A stretch of DNA of 42,112 nucleotides from Folioceros fuciformis (GCA_049999805.1 JBNGIO010006415.1:1-42112), one strand, 5' to 3'; numbered from the stretch's first letter, positions 11,947-21,575 are shown. Numbers and translations are program-made. Notes: generated by a model from the sequence alone, not told the origin.

Positions 11947-12025
11947 TATTTCCTCCATAAGATTTCGATTTGTTGAACATTCATTTCCTCCAAAAGGTCT
12001 CGATTTGTTGAACATTCATTACCTC
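11947..12025. repeat. 35-bp tandem repeat, two copies plus a remnant
   Basis: The unit begins atttcctcca and ends tttgttgaacattc. Copies start at about 11948 and 11983, with a third partial start near 12018. It lies at the right border of the AT-rich segment. Confidence 0.7.
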
Positions 12026-12654
12026 ACTATCTCGATGCTTCGCCACGCTTTGGAGAGCTTGACTCCTGGTGATGGCTGCTGGGCTGTAACGCTGGTTGTT
12101 TTTGCTGGGCGATATCAGTGCGCGTCCATGAGAAAGAGAAGCTTGTGCTGAAAGCTATGAAGGAGACGGATGGTATGGACACTACGCTCCCGGACCCGCG
12201 GGCCAGGTACATCGCAATCGTTAGCACCGGAAGACGTGTACAAGAAAAGTGTTTCTTAACGCATGTTGATACGATTGTAGTACACGCGGCCTTCGTCTCT
12301 TCTCCAAGTCCATTTTCGGGCATTTTGGGACCCTCAAAATCTTAGCGGCGCCTTTTCATGCAACGCAGAACTTCAGACTGTGTGCTGGTGCCGAGGGAGA
12401 GGTGGCTCGTACCCATAGATGCTGTACATCGATTCGCCTGGAGATCATGAATCCCTTGCAGAAGCACGGTGGGTGGTAGCCACACATCTCCTGCAGCCCA
12501 TACGTCTGGGCACGCAGCAAACCGTGCCGTGGGTAGCACGTTCGAATTGCGAATAAGAAGCATGCGAGCATGACCAAGGTGTTAACCAGCCTGTCTCTAA
12601 TTCCCTCCATGCCCTCAGCTCATCTCGTTCTCAACCGTCCAGGTTACCATCACC
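12026..12654. other. 3' flank of the deubiquitinase gene; nothing recognised
   Basis: GC content returns to that of the genic regions here. The bases just below 12655 should contain the 3' UTR of the minus-strand deubiquitinase. Open frames on both strands are short and have no recognised motif. Confidence 0.4.
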
Positions 12655-14299
12655 TCAATAAGCATGTGACTTCCCCAACCTGTGCTGTTCCTCACTCTCA
12701 TAGAATAGTATGTAGCCGTGATCCGTATTGTTCGAGTACTCTTGTGCTGACCCGAAAAATGTCTGCACTACTGTCTCGTCAATCATCTCCACGTTGTCGT
12801 CATCAAAAAACAGCCAGTGGTTGTGACTCTTAACAAGGCTGACATAGTGGCCATGATTAGGTCCGCTACCCACATGAACAACGACGGCAAACAAAGAGTA
12901 CTCTGCCTCTGAATTGGGAGCGTCATCTGTTGTATTCACCAGCTTCAGCTCCAAGGGGAACACAACACGGTAAGACAGTTTTTTGTACCTCGCAAGCTGC
13001 TCGATATACTTGAAGCGTTTGAGATGCAGGGCAAGAATCTTGGGAGGAAATTTAATTTTCATTCTCTTTTGTGCTTCCTGCAAACTGCACAAACCACAAT
13101 ATCGATCTATCAGAACGTCCGCATACGCATACACATGTAAAAGAATGAGCCCAGGGCTGATATGAATCTAGTTCCATACCTACAGCACTTGTCGCAAAAG
13201 AACTTGTCTTCGGCATTGAGGGTCTCGGTAGAACTGAAATTTCGTAGACAGCTCGTGATGGAACTGTTTTGCTCAATGTCAAGACTCAAGTCTAGAAATG
13301 TTTCATCCCTGGCTGTAATGGTCTCACAACGCAGACATCTCGTCTCATTCGTCAAAATTCCCTGCAGGCACGGCATATTCATCCAACTCAAGAAATAGGC
13401 AACACATCTGCAAACAGCGGAAAACGCAGGCATGCTCCTGCTTTTCCTGCAACCATGCCACTCAATACCCAGCGTCCACATCAATCATTTTCAAACACTT
13501 CATGGTCCAGTATTGGAAGACAGATATCGCACACCTGAAATATCTTGTGTACCCATGTCATCGACTTCTGGTCGTTGCCATTGGACAGACCATTAGCTGT
13601 ACCGTTTGCTAGCTTCTCGGAAGCTTTAGCCTCTTTTTCCAGGATGTCGACCAGCTCGTTCAAGAGGAAATTCAGAAATTCATGAGCATCCTGTTCACGA
13701 TAGCAGGCCTCAGAACCCGCATTTGGCGATGAGCTCCAGATGAAAGGACCCATACCAAGGAGGAAATAAAAACCTGGTGCATGTAGCTGCGGAACAGCTC
13801 ATTCTGCTTCTTAACCCTCTGCACAAAGCGTTTCGGGGAAAGCACCCCAGTCTTCTTCTTGTGAGAATTTATCTACAGAAACCATTCCACAGTCAGGCTG
13901 AGAGCACAAATTTCGGAAATCACGTGCACAATAGACAAGTATCTGGCTGGAAGGGACTCACGAGAGACAACCTGCGTGAAGAGGTCAGACAAGCAAATCA
14001 AGAGGTTGTCCTCTGCTTCACCCACGTTTTTACAGCGACTACAATACTCCAGTAGCTGATTCCGGAAAGGCACACAGAAATACAGGGCCTGGAAACAAGA
14101 TCGGCGTGCTCAGAGTCCGCCCAGGCACAGCATACCCTGACCTGACCATTGCAAAAGTCAGATCCCGTCTAATGGAAAAAACCTGCAGCACGCTGTTACA
14201 GTAGCAGGTATTTCCGAAGTTCTCAAGCCCGAAGTAGCGCTCCCCTTCTGGAAATTGGTCACCAAGCACTTTCTCTAACTTTGAACCGGAAGTTCCCAT
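12655..14299 (-). CDS. UBP3: Ubiquitin C-terminal hydrolase, UBP3/UBP4 type (USP12/46-like)
   Basis: Six exons join in frame: 14299-14183, 14088-13972, 13872-13774, 13690-13535, 13361-13180, 13084-12655 (introns 83-173 bp, all GT-AG), giving 366 residues, close to my recollection of the Arabidopsis UBP3/4 length. It is a cysteine protease that removes ubiquitin from proteins. The Cys box is [14 protein letters not shown] with nucleophile Cys32; the His box is [19 protein letters not shown] (His about 303) followed by FFDDD with the acidic residue. A zinc-ribbon pair is visible as TRCLRCET and FFCDKCC. The start ATG at 14299 gives [10 protein letters not shown], matching the family N-terminus; Gly2 and Ser6 fit an N-myristoylation signal. 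ATGs exist upstream in frame but are not expected. The family is usually described as nuclear. UBP3 and UBP4 cannot be separated here. Confidence 0.95.
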
Positions 14300-14555
14300 G
14301 ACCATACCCTCGCGCCGCTTACACTCCACGCTCCGCCGGGTTACCTCTTCACACCAGCGCACGCTACAACTATGCACGACTTTAATGGCGCTGTGTCATG
14401 GGATTGAACCTCCGAGGTCCAACCAAAGAAGGACGTATGCAAGTAGCTACTCTAGTAAAGGGATTCAACAACGATCAAGTTTGTTCAGCCCATCAAGTTT
14501 CCTAGGGCTGTGTTTTCGTTGCCTCAACAGATGGGCGTCGACTATACACTGTAGG

Positions 14556-14565
14556 CTAGGGTTTA
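14556..14565 (+). promoter_or_regulatory. Telo-box upstream of the deubiquitinase
   Basis: The sequence ctagggttta lies about 260 bp upstream of the minus-strand ATG at 14299. Telo-boxes (AAACCCTAA on the opposite strand) are common near the transcription start of plant housekeeping genes. Role inferred only from motif and position. Confidence 0.35.
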
Positions 14566-14599
14566 CTTCAAGAGACCCGCCCGTTGCATCCACAAATGT

Positions 14600-15104
14600 A
14601 AATATATTTTTGCCTCCTTGCTGCTGGATCTATCCTGCGCGATGCGTGCAAACGAACATACCCTAGTGTTAAGTAGTTAGCTGTCCTCTGCGTTAGTCTT
14701 GTGTCTTCGTGCTTAATGGTGATCTGTCCGTACTCTCATCGTCAATCTGGGGCAGGGTGCGACGCATCGCCGGGCAACCACTGTGCCCATCTGTGTGCTT
14801 CAGGAAACGCCGTTGCGAATGCTGTTGTGGCGAACACATGATGCCCTGAGGCCGTTCTCTGTCGTGTATCGCACCTTGCCCCGTTATTGACATGTTTGCA
14901 TCTTTCATCCACGGAAAGATGCGCAGCTCAGGAATGAAGCCAGAAGAGAACGCTATGAGGTTGAATTTGAACTCACTTAGGTACCTCCGAACCTCTTAGG
15001 CGGAGAAACCCTGCGAAATTAGGTCTAGGTATTGCGTTTTCAATGGTTTGCTTCGTCACGGAGTGAGGAAAGGTTTGTAGGGGAGGCTGTAGCAGGGTCT
15101 CGTC
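14600..15104. repeat. Diverged direct duplication, copy 1
   Basis: This segment aligns end to end with 15105-15595. Anchors include ttgacatgtttgcatc (14887) against ttgacacgtttgcatc (15361), ggtctagg (15022 against 15484), and caatggtttgct with cgtca after it. The offset drifts from about 503 to 462 bases, so indels have accumulated. The left end begins near ttgcctcctt. No coding gene was recognised within it. Confidence 0.8.
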
Positions 15105-15595
15105 CTGTTTTTGCCTCCCTTCATGTGTCTCTCGGCTGCGAGGTGGGTGCGAACGAACAAACCCTAATGTGATTTGGTTAGCTCTTCTGTGTTGTTCTTG
15201 TTTCCTTGCCTTCGTAACGGTGACGCAGGGTGTGGTACATCACAAGGCAACCACTTTTTGTGCCCATCTGTTTGCTTCATGGAATGTTGCGAACGCTGTT
15301 CTGGCAGTCTCATGATGCTCAGAAGTCGTTGCTGGTGACGCATCGGACGTTGCCCCGTTATTGACACGTTTGCATCATCCACCCATGGAAAGAAGAGCAG
15401 CTGAGGAAAGAAGCTAGAAGCCATGAGTTTGAACTCATGAAGGTACGTCCGAACTTCGTAGCTGGAGAAACACTGCGAGATGAGGTCTAGGGGTTGTGTG
15501 TTCAATGGTTTGCTGCGTCAAGGGCTGTGTGGAGGCTGGGAGGCGATGTTGTAGCAGACTGTCGTCGTTGTAGCAGACTGTCGACCCGTTGTGGC
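15105..15595. repeat. Diverged direct duplication, copy 2
   Basis: Second copy of the 14600-15104 segment, in the same orientation and directly adjacent. It carries a perfect telo-box, aaaccctaa, at 15159-15167 where copy 1 has a degenerate form. A 19-bp piece, gttgtagcagactgtcg, is doubled at the end near 15549-15585. Minus-strand frames in both copies give a similar peptide (FFPWVDDANVSITGQ and WMKDANMSITGQ), which may only reflect shared ancestry. Confidence 0.8.
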
Positions 15596-16101
15596 AAATT
15601 TGGTGGACAGCTCAGGGAGCCAAGTACTTGATGCTGGTTAGCGCCTGCTTATGTTGGCATGAATGTATTGTGTGCAGTTACACATTCACACACTTGCCAA
15701 CAGTACCATGTGCCCGGATAAGGGAGATGACTTCGGTAAAGAGCGCCAGGTTCCCTGAAAGAACATTCCCTGAATGTTCCCTGAAACACGCCAACATTCT
15801 CCTGTCTCGAGTACCCAACATCAGCGGTACTTGTTCGATGTTTTTTGGGATAAGACCCAACGAAAGCGCATGACTGCCAACCGCAGCTGCGGTGCAAGCA
15901 TGTAAGGAGTAACAGTAAAATAAGAGGCGATCAATGGCTGCGGAAGCCGAATTGGAGAAGCTAGCTTTGACGGCATGAGGACATTATTACAACCGTGTCC
16001 TAAAAGTGACGAGGAAACTTGGATTAAAAGTACCGCGATTGGCATCCTCGCGAATGAAAGCGCTACAGCCAAAACAAATCTAGCCCCCTAGATCGTGGTT
16101 T
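15596..16101. other. Intergenic; nothing recognised
   Basis: This stretch sits between the duplication and the 3' end of CSN7. A short internal repeat of gttccctgaa/attccctgaa (three copies, 15748-15785) is the only structure noticed. Part of it should be the CSN7 3' UTR. Confidence 0.4.
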
Positions 16102-17825
16102 CTAGCGCCTTCTGCACACAACAAATCACCCGGTGAGCTACCGAGTACGCACATTGAGGAAGATAGTAATTTGGGCACCACTGACAGGGACATACTGGGC
16201 CGTGCACCTTTTTTGCCTGCTCCGATCCTCATCCACATAATCCATCACCAATGGCCCTGCTTCCGAGTACACAGGGTCTTGCTGCCCACGCAAATTGTCC
16301 TCTGCCTGCTTTACACGACCGTGTACAAAAGCTTCTGCCAGGAAGTGAGAAAGTACATCGACCATGTGTAATCTCCTTCAACTAATGTAGCTGCAGCTGG
16401 ATGGGATTATCAGACGATTTTCCCATGCTACGAGCAGGACAGACACTAAGCATCAACATAGAGGATTTGTCACCAACCTTGAGAGACTTTCTGATCTCCT
16501 CTGCCTTCTCTTCTACTTCCTTCTTGTGCCTTCTATCGATCTCGCTCATGCTGTCAGCCCACCTTATCTTTTCTTGAATGGTATGTAAAAGTGTTTCGGA
16601 ATTCCCCAGCCTGCAACAAAAAAACCCCAAAGGTAATAAAAAAGGCATACGGACCAGGACCAGGACATCCTTCCAGGTCTGGCACTGCTACTTCACATAC
16701 TTACCAATCAGTGAGAGTATGTATCATGTTATCAAGTTGACCTGGTCTCAAGTCCCTACCAGCAGCAAATTGTACCTGCTTACAAGGATATCATACACCA
16801 AAGAGTTAAGACATTACAACCAAACCTGGCCTGAACTGAAACCACATAGTCACAAAGCCAATCCAGCTAACAGACGCTGCTACTTGCCTCAAAGCACCTG
16901 CGCCGTTGGTCCAGCTTGCCTCTCACAATACCCTGTAAGAGAACCAGAGGGCCAGTCAAGCACAAGCCAAGCCTGCTCATACAAGAAGGGCCCTGGGTAA
17001 ACGCAACCACACCTACCGCATACATGCAGTCATTGATAAGAAGATCCTCGAGCTCGCGGACGTTCGACACATCTAGTTGTTGCATGAGTAGATCGTAAGG
17101 CAGCACCTGTTCAAACCCCATTCATTATCATCATACGAACCTGTCCAGCAGGCAGGTAACAATTACTCCAACTTTCTCTACAAGCCAGCCAACTCCAAAA
17201 CTAGGGATATCTCTCTCTCTCTCCCTCTCCCGTGACATCAAACCACCTCCCACCTAACGAGCCAGCTCTCCACCCAGCCCAGTCAGAAAAATCTCGAAAA
17301 CGAGAGAGCGAATTCGCACCTTGGACGTCTCAGCCAACGTCATTACAGTCAACTGCTTGAGCTTCAGCTTCTGCTGCGGTTGCAATTCCGGAAGATGATG
17401 CACGTTATCTGCGGGGCACGTCCTACCTCAGTACCCTAACCCAGGAGTCCTCAAAAGCCACCGCATCCCCTAACCTACAGATCCCTGGAAAGGCCGCACA
17501 GAAAATTTTACTCTTGTAATCCGTCCAGGTCCCGTGTGCAAAAAGCCGCAGAAGATCAAGATAGCTGGACTGTTCCGTTCCATGCAGCTGCAATTGTAGA
17601 AGAAATGTCAGAACATGCAGCAAAAGCACAACATTGCTGTACAGAGAAAGACTCGAATTTTCAAACCTCCTGAATATGCGGCACAGACAGGAGCTCGGAG
17701 AAAGCATAGAGCGATGGATCCGAGGAGGCGTGCATGATGAGCTCCGCGGCTGCTCTGCCCCGCGCGCTCTTGGCCAGGACCAGGAACTGCTCCACCAGCT
17801 CTGCCTGCCGCATTTCCACCTCCAT
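16102..17825 (-). CDS. CSN7: COP9 signalosome complex subunit 7
   Basis: Exons: 17825-17667, 17587-17512, 17408-17320, 17106-17017, 16932-16888, 16775-16705, 16610-16478 and a last exon from 16305. CSN7 is a PCI-domain subunit of the COP9 signalosome, which removes NEDD8 from cullins and so controls cullin-RING ubiquitin ligases. Family features: N-terminal helices (AELVEQFLVLAKSARG), SYLDLLRLFAHGTWTDYK, the PCI helix LKLKQLTVMTLAETSK, the winged-helix part VLPYDLLMQQLDVSNVRELE then GIVRGKLDQRRRCFE, and a charged C-terminal helix (SEIDRRHKKEVEEKAEEIRK). Intron 16776-16887 has a GC donor (GAG|GCAAGT), required to keep the frame. The last exon may read to the stop at 16138 (276 residues), or be spliced at 16208 to a 10-bp exon 16111-16102 to end QKRRR, which resembles the KRRR tail I recall for Arabidopsis CSN7. 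Identity secure; tail open. Confidence 0.94.
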
Positions 17826-19905
17826 CACGCCGTTCGTTCGTCACGTTCCTGGCCGCTTCAGATCCACCCTCCTTTCTTGCCTGGTTGCCGCGATTGAAAG
17901 CTTTTGGATGGCGTGTGAAGGCTTGCTCCCATCGGGTAGGGCGGAGGAAGAGTAGAGGTTCTCTCTAAGAGACGTCTCGGTCTTCGCTGTTTTAGGCTTT
18001 CGCCTATGTTCTCTGGCCAGCGGGCTTAAGATCTTCTCCACTTTGTTGATTCTGTATAGCTACGCAGATTTCTCTATTACGTGTCGAGTTTCAGTTTTTT
18101 TTTTTTTTTCTGTGTGTTTTCCACTGAATGGTGGTGGCTAGAGGCTGGAACATTTGCGCCGCGACTCTACGCCCGTGCTTCGGCTGTCTTCCTGACTTTC
18201 ATTGCAAATTTCCTTTCCGAAAGGTTCAGGTACTGATTTGTTCAAAATTAGTCAGGTTCTCTTTCACATTTGAAGTACATACTTCGAACTTCATGGGGTT
18301 CATACTATAGAAGAACGTCATAGTACGCGCGGGAAAACGACATGCTTTTCAAACCATAAATTTCAACGTCACAATCCTTTCAAACCCGAGACCAGGACCA
18401 CGGCTTGCACAGAAGCCTGCTGGTGTCAGATAGGAGCGAAAGACTTACGGCTCAAGTTCTTCAGCGCAGCTATTTCACTGCTCAGGTGAACTATGCAAGT
18501 CATCTCTCACCAGCAAGGACGCTACTGATCTTAAACACACAAACCACTATACGGACAAAACGAAGCCTCAGTCACCATAGTTAGGTGTCAGCACTGCTGA
18601 AAAACAGCTTAGATATATGCTTGTCATGTGATCGGCATCCCTAGCCGTCGTTCCGCACAAAATTGATGCATACAGCTAAACGTAACCCTACAGAACAGCT
18701 AGATACACACCCCTAGATTACATCAGACCTAGATGGACACCGAAAGGCTTCAGCTCGTCCTAGTCTGTAAAATTCCGCATCGCTGAAAGCAGCTCAGCTA
18801 TATGCTTGCCAAGTTTTCACATCATTAGCCTTCCGACGAATAGAAACAACAGCAGACAAAAGCGGGCACAAGAAGGAACTACGCTGTTCCAAGGTATTAC
18901 TATTACCGAGCAAGCATAGGTCGAGTCAGAACCGTAGTAATTTGCTGTCCACAGTGTTTTTCAGACAGGGATAACTGATAACTTATGCTTCATCACCCTC
19001 GACTCAGCAGCCGCCAAGAAGGCCAACCAACCACATCAGTAACAACGCACATACTCTCGCCCACGTTAACGCAGAAAAATAAACAGACAGACCACATGGA
19101 CGCCCACAAGCAAACAAGCCTGACCCTAGTGGCAGCACCGCAAGAGAGAAACAACCGAACCAGAGCCGATCAAAACTTGTCCGAATCGTTGTTCAGACAG
19201 AGCTAACTGATTGAATAAACTTCACCGCTCCTGGCTCCGCTCCTGGCTCCGCTCCTGGCTCCGCTCCTGTAGCCTCTTACACGCGCACACAACACAAAGA
19301 TGCAATGAGGCTGCCAGGCCGGCGGCGCAAAACAGACGGACACAAGGCCGCAAGATCGTCTCCGCCTGCAGATACCGCTCCTCGCGGCGGAGAGGGAGCT
19401 CAAGCACGAGAGTGCAAATGGAGAGACCTAATACGTAGGTATAACCTAGCTAGATTGGCCAAGACTGGAAATGGTGCAGAGGAAGCCCTAAAGCGGCAAA
19501 GGCAGAGTTAGGGCAGCCGCGGTCGAGACAAATCCCGGGGTACAATGGGGACAGGAAATGGCTTCAAACAAATGTTACCGACAGGAGGGGCTGGCGAAGC
19601 GTCCGAAGATGGCATGTGAGGCCGACGGTGAGGGGAGAGCCAGATGGGGGAGCGGATCCGCGACAAACATTCGTTCATGGGGCAGTCAGTGCCGCAGTGG
19701 CAATGTAGTGTGTGCCGTGGTAATGGAGTTCCGTTTGCGCCAGCACGCCGTTCGGGAGGCGGAACGAAAGTGTAGGCACAGAGCACGAGCAAGCAGTCTG
19801 CATGTGCGCATGCAACGGCGGGGTTCCGTCTGGTCGACACGTCTACCACAGGATTCACCACTTTTATTCAGCCCAGGCCGGGCGTTCTCCATCACTTTGT
19901 CGTGT
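17826..19905. other. Divergent intergenic region between CSN7 and oleosin
   Basis: CSN7 reads left and the oleosin reads right, so this 2-kb region should hold both promoters. It contains an uninterrupted T run near 18095-18110 and two weakly similar segments about 185 bp apart (around 18550-18650 and 18740-18850, both with a shared tatatgcttg core). No coding gene or RNA gene was recognised. Confidence 0.5.
19225..19269. repeat. 12-bp tandem repeat
   Basis: The 12-mer ccgctcctggct is repeated nearly four times without change, about 0.95 kb upstream of the oleosin start codon. Confidence 0.9.
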
Positions 19906-19911
19906 CACGTG
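19906..19911 (+). promoter_or_regulatory. G-box (CACGTG)
   Basis: A perfect palindromic CACGTG lies 295 bp upstream of the oleosin ATG. G-boxes bind plant bZIP and bHLH factors and work with ABREs in ABA-responsive promoters. Function inferred from position. Confidence 0.45.
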
Positions 19912-19932
19912 CTTGCATCGTCGCCTATTAAA

Positions 19933-19939
19933 ACGTGTC
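19933..19939 (+). promoter_or_regulatory. ABRE (ACGTGTC)
   Basis: An exact ACGTGTC ABA-response element sits 22 bp after the G-box and 267 bp upstream of the oleosin ATG. A TATA-like cctattaaaa directly precedes it. A strong donor-like gaggtaagt at 19941-19949 and an acceptor-like gctgcag ending at 20183 suggest a possible 5' UTR intron, 19944-20183. Confidence 0.45.
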
Positions 19940-20080
19940 AGAGGTAAGTTGGCAATCCCGCTGCGGACATCGCCTCTGCTCTGTACTGTACGAGCAGTTT
20001 CTCGCCTCCACGAGCGCTACTTTACTACGTAGGAGTTGTTTTGCCCCAAGCAGCAGGTTGATCACCTCCTGGTGCCGATT

Positions 20081-20088
20081 CATGCATG
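20081..20088 (+). promoter_or_regulatory. RY element (CATGCATG)
   Basis: A perfect CATGCATG lies 118 bp upstream of the oleosin ATG, with another TGCATG core near 20134. RY motifs are bound by B3 factors of the ABI3/VP1 type that drive storage genes. If a 5' UTR intron exists, both would lie inside it, so the regulatory reading is tentative. Confidence 0.4.
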
Positions 20089-20205
20089 TCGCAGAACCTG
20101 CTTGCTTGATGAGCTAGGGTAGAACTCTTGTGTGCATGGATTTCCGTGGGATGATTCTGCTTGATAAGGATGATATGCTGCAGGTGTGTGTGATCCGCCA
20201 CAGTC

Positions 20206-20703
20206 ATGGGAGACCGGCTGGTTGACCGTCCCCGAGAGAAGATGCACGAGGGGGCGGACAAGGCGCAGAATGTGTTTCACTCGATCCAGGAGCGCGCACC
20301 TACCACTCGACAGGTGCTGGGACTGTTCGCGCTGCTGGCGGTGGGAGCGGTCGTGCTGGTTCTAGGAGGACTGACGGTCGGGGGTGCGATCCTGGGGCTC
20401 ATCGCATTGACGCCGGTGCTCATCTTTTTCAGCCCGGTGCTCGTCCCGCTCGCGACTATCTTGTTTTTCACGGTCGGAGGTTTCTTCGTCGCCGCCGCCA
20501 CAGCGGTGGCGGCCTTCTCGGGAGTGTCATGGCTCTACAACTACGTCAAGGGCCGTCACCCGCCAGGTTCGGATCAGGTGGAAGCTGCTAGGAATCGTCT
20601 GTCCGAGACTGCTGCTCATGTGAAGGAGAGAGCCCGTGAGTATGGTTCCAATGTCACAGGTTTGCTGCAGCACAAGACGCAGGAAGTAGCACCTGGAGCT
20701 TGA
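20206..20703 (+). CDS. Oleosin
   Basis: This intronless frame of 165 residues encodes an oil-body coat protein that stabilises triacylglycerol droplets in the cytosol. It has a short amphipathic N-terminal arm (MGDRLVDRPREKMHEGADKA), then an unbroken hydrophobic hairpin from about residue 36 to 110, rich in Gly, Val, Leu and Ala. At residues 70-81 sits the proline knot PVLIFFSPVLVP, a perfect P-x5-SP-x3-P that turns the hairpin in the droplet core. The C-terminal arm is amphipathic (NRLSETAAHVKERAREYGSN) and ends QEVAPGA. Length is typical of the family. ATG 20206 is the first in frame. ABRE and RY motifs upstream fit storage or desiccation-linked expression. A possible alternative 3' splice form is listed separately. 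Confidence 0.96.
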   Translation: MGDRLVDRPREKMHEGADKAQNVFHSIQERAPTTRQVLGLFALLAVGAVVLVLGGLTVGGAILGLIALTPVLIFFSPVLVPLATILFFTVGGFFVAAATAVAAFSGVSWLYNYVKGRHPPGSDQVEAARNRLSETAAHVKERAREYGSNVTGLLQHKTQEVAPGA

Positions 20704-21263
20704 GTGATGAAGAAGAGGTTATAACCGCGTTCGAGGTAGGATAGGCCGGGCAGAAAACTTTTGACACAGGAAGGAAGCTGCCTTGTAGTCCTGTGCGCCT
20801 TCTGTGTAGATAGATTCGACGGTTTCATCCGCTTCCGAGGTTGGCGGTTATACAGACCATGGATTTCGGGTCTAGATTAGCATGGTTCCGGGCGGCGGGG
20901 AGCCCTGACGATCTGCAGCCTGTAGTGCTATGCGCTGTACTGGTTGGTTTTGTCCAATTTTTCGAAACGAATGAATAGTTAACTTCACTTTTGTGGATCT
21001 CCCCCCTGCTTTATCTCTTTAGTTCGTTTGCTTGTTACTAGTTCTTTTCTCTTCTGTTTTCGTAACTTGGAAGGTCCTACAAGTTCCCTGCAGTCATGGG
21101 AGTTGGGATATCTCTTTAGGTTCCTCTAGGTACTAGAAGTTACGAAGCTACCGCATGTTACGAAGTTTCTGCATGTGTTCTTTTTGCACATTCATCGTTT
21201 TTCTCTCTCAGGATGTGTCGCGCTTTCTGGTTCTTTGTGCGTAATTTTCAACTGATTTTGCAG
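20704..21263 (+). other. Oleosin 3' flank or UTR
   Basis: No gene is required here. A short frame begins at 20860 (MDFGSRLAWFRAAGSPDD, 39 codons) without support. An imperfect 18-bp tandem, gttacgaag(c/t)(t/a)..., occurs at 21139-21174. If the downstream exon-like segments belong to the oleosin, this stretch is an intron in that splice form. Confidence 0.35.
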
Positions 21264-21575
21264 ATCTGAAGGTGGATACTGATGAGGCTCTGGGTTCATT
21301 TGGTGGCGACACTGCTTCGGAATCTCCTTCCCCACCAGGTATAGCTTTCGTAACAAGCTTTGTCAGACGTGTCTGCTTGATCAGGATGCATGGTTTAACG
21401 CTTTGGGATGACAGGGTCCGGACGTCATGACGAACATCGGCAAAGGTCTTACAGGCGGAGTAGATCTGCCACATCCCCAGAGGGTCGCAGGGTAACTACA
21501 GGATCTGGTGGGCATGGCTCATTCCGCAAGATGTTGAGCCATCTGAGAGATTCCTTTGCTGTCCCTTACTCCTGA
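21264..21575 (+). CDS. Two exon-like segments; possible alternative oleosin tail or small separate gene
   Basis: Segment A (21264-21338) follows a good acceptor (ttttgcag) and ends at a GT donor (ccaccag|gt). Segment B (21415-21575) follows gatgacag and ends at TGA. They join in one open frame of 78 codons: DLKVDTDEALGSFGGDTASE, then an Arg/Ser-rich part (RSYRRSRSATSPEGRRV) and FRKMLSHLRDSFAVPYS-stop. Segment A must be entered in phase 1. A donor in that phase exists in the oleosin frame at 20660 (gtcacag|gttt), which would give an oleosin with a basic tail of about 78 residues in place of its last 14. Otherwise the 5' exon is unknown. No domain was recognised. Confidence 0.4.

Noticed and set aside
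10240-12030. Terminal inverted repeats bounding the AT-rich island
   Set aside because: The best end pairing has too many mismatches and no clear target duplication; a transposon call would be unsupported.
17209-17230. CT-rich microsatellite as a regulatory element
   Set aside because: It lies inside a CSN7 intron and is an ordinary simple repeat.
20860-20979. A 39-codon frame (MDFGSRLAWFRAAG...) as first exon of a small gene joined to 21264-21575
   Set aside because: No donor in the phase needed by the segment at 21264, and no homology; the oleosin donor at 20660 fits better.
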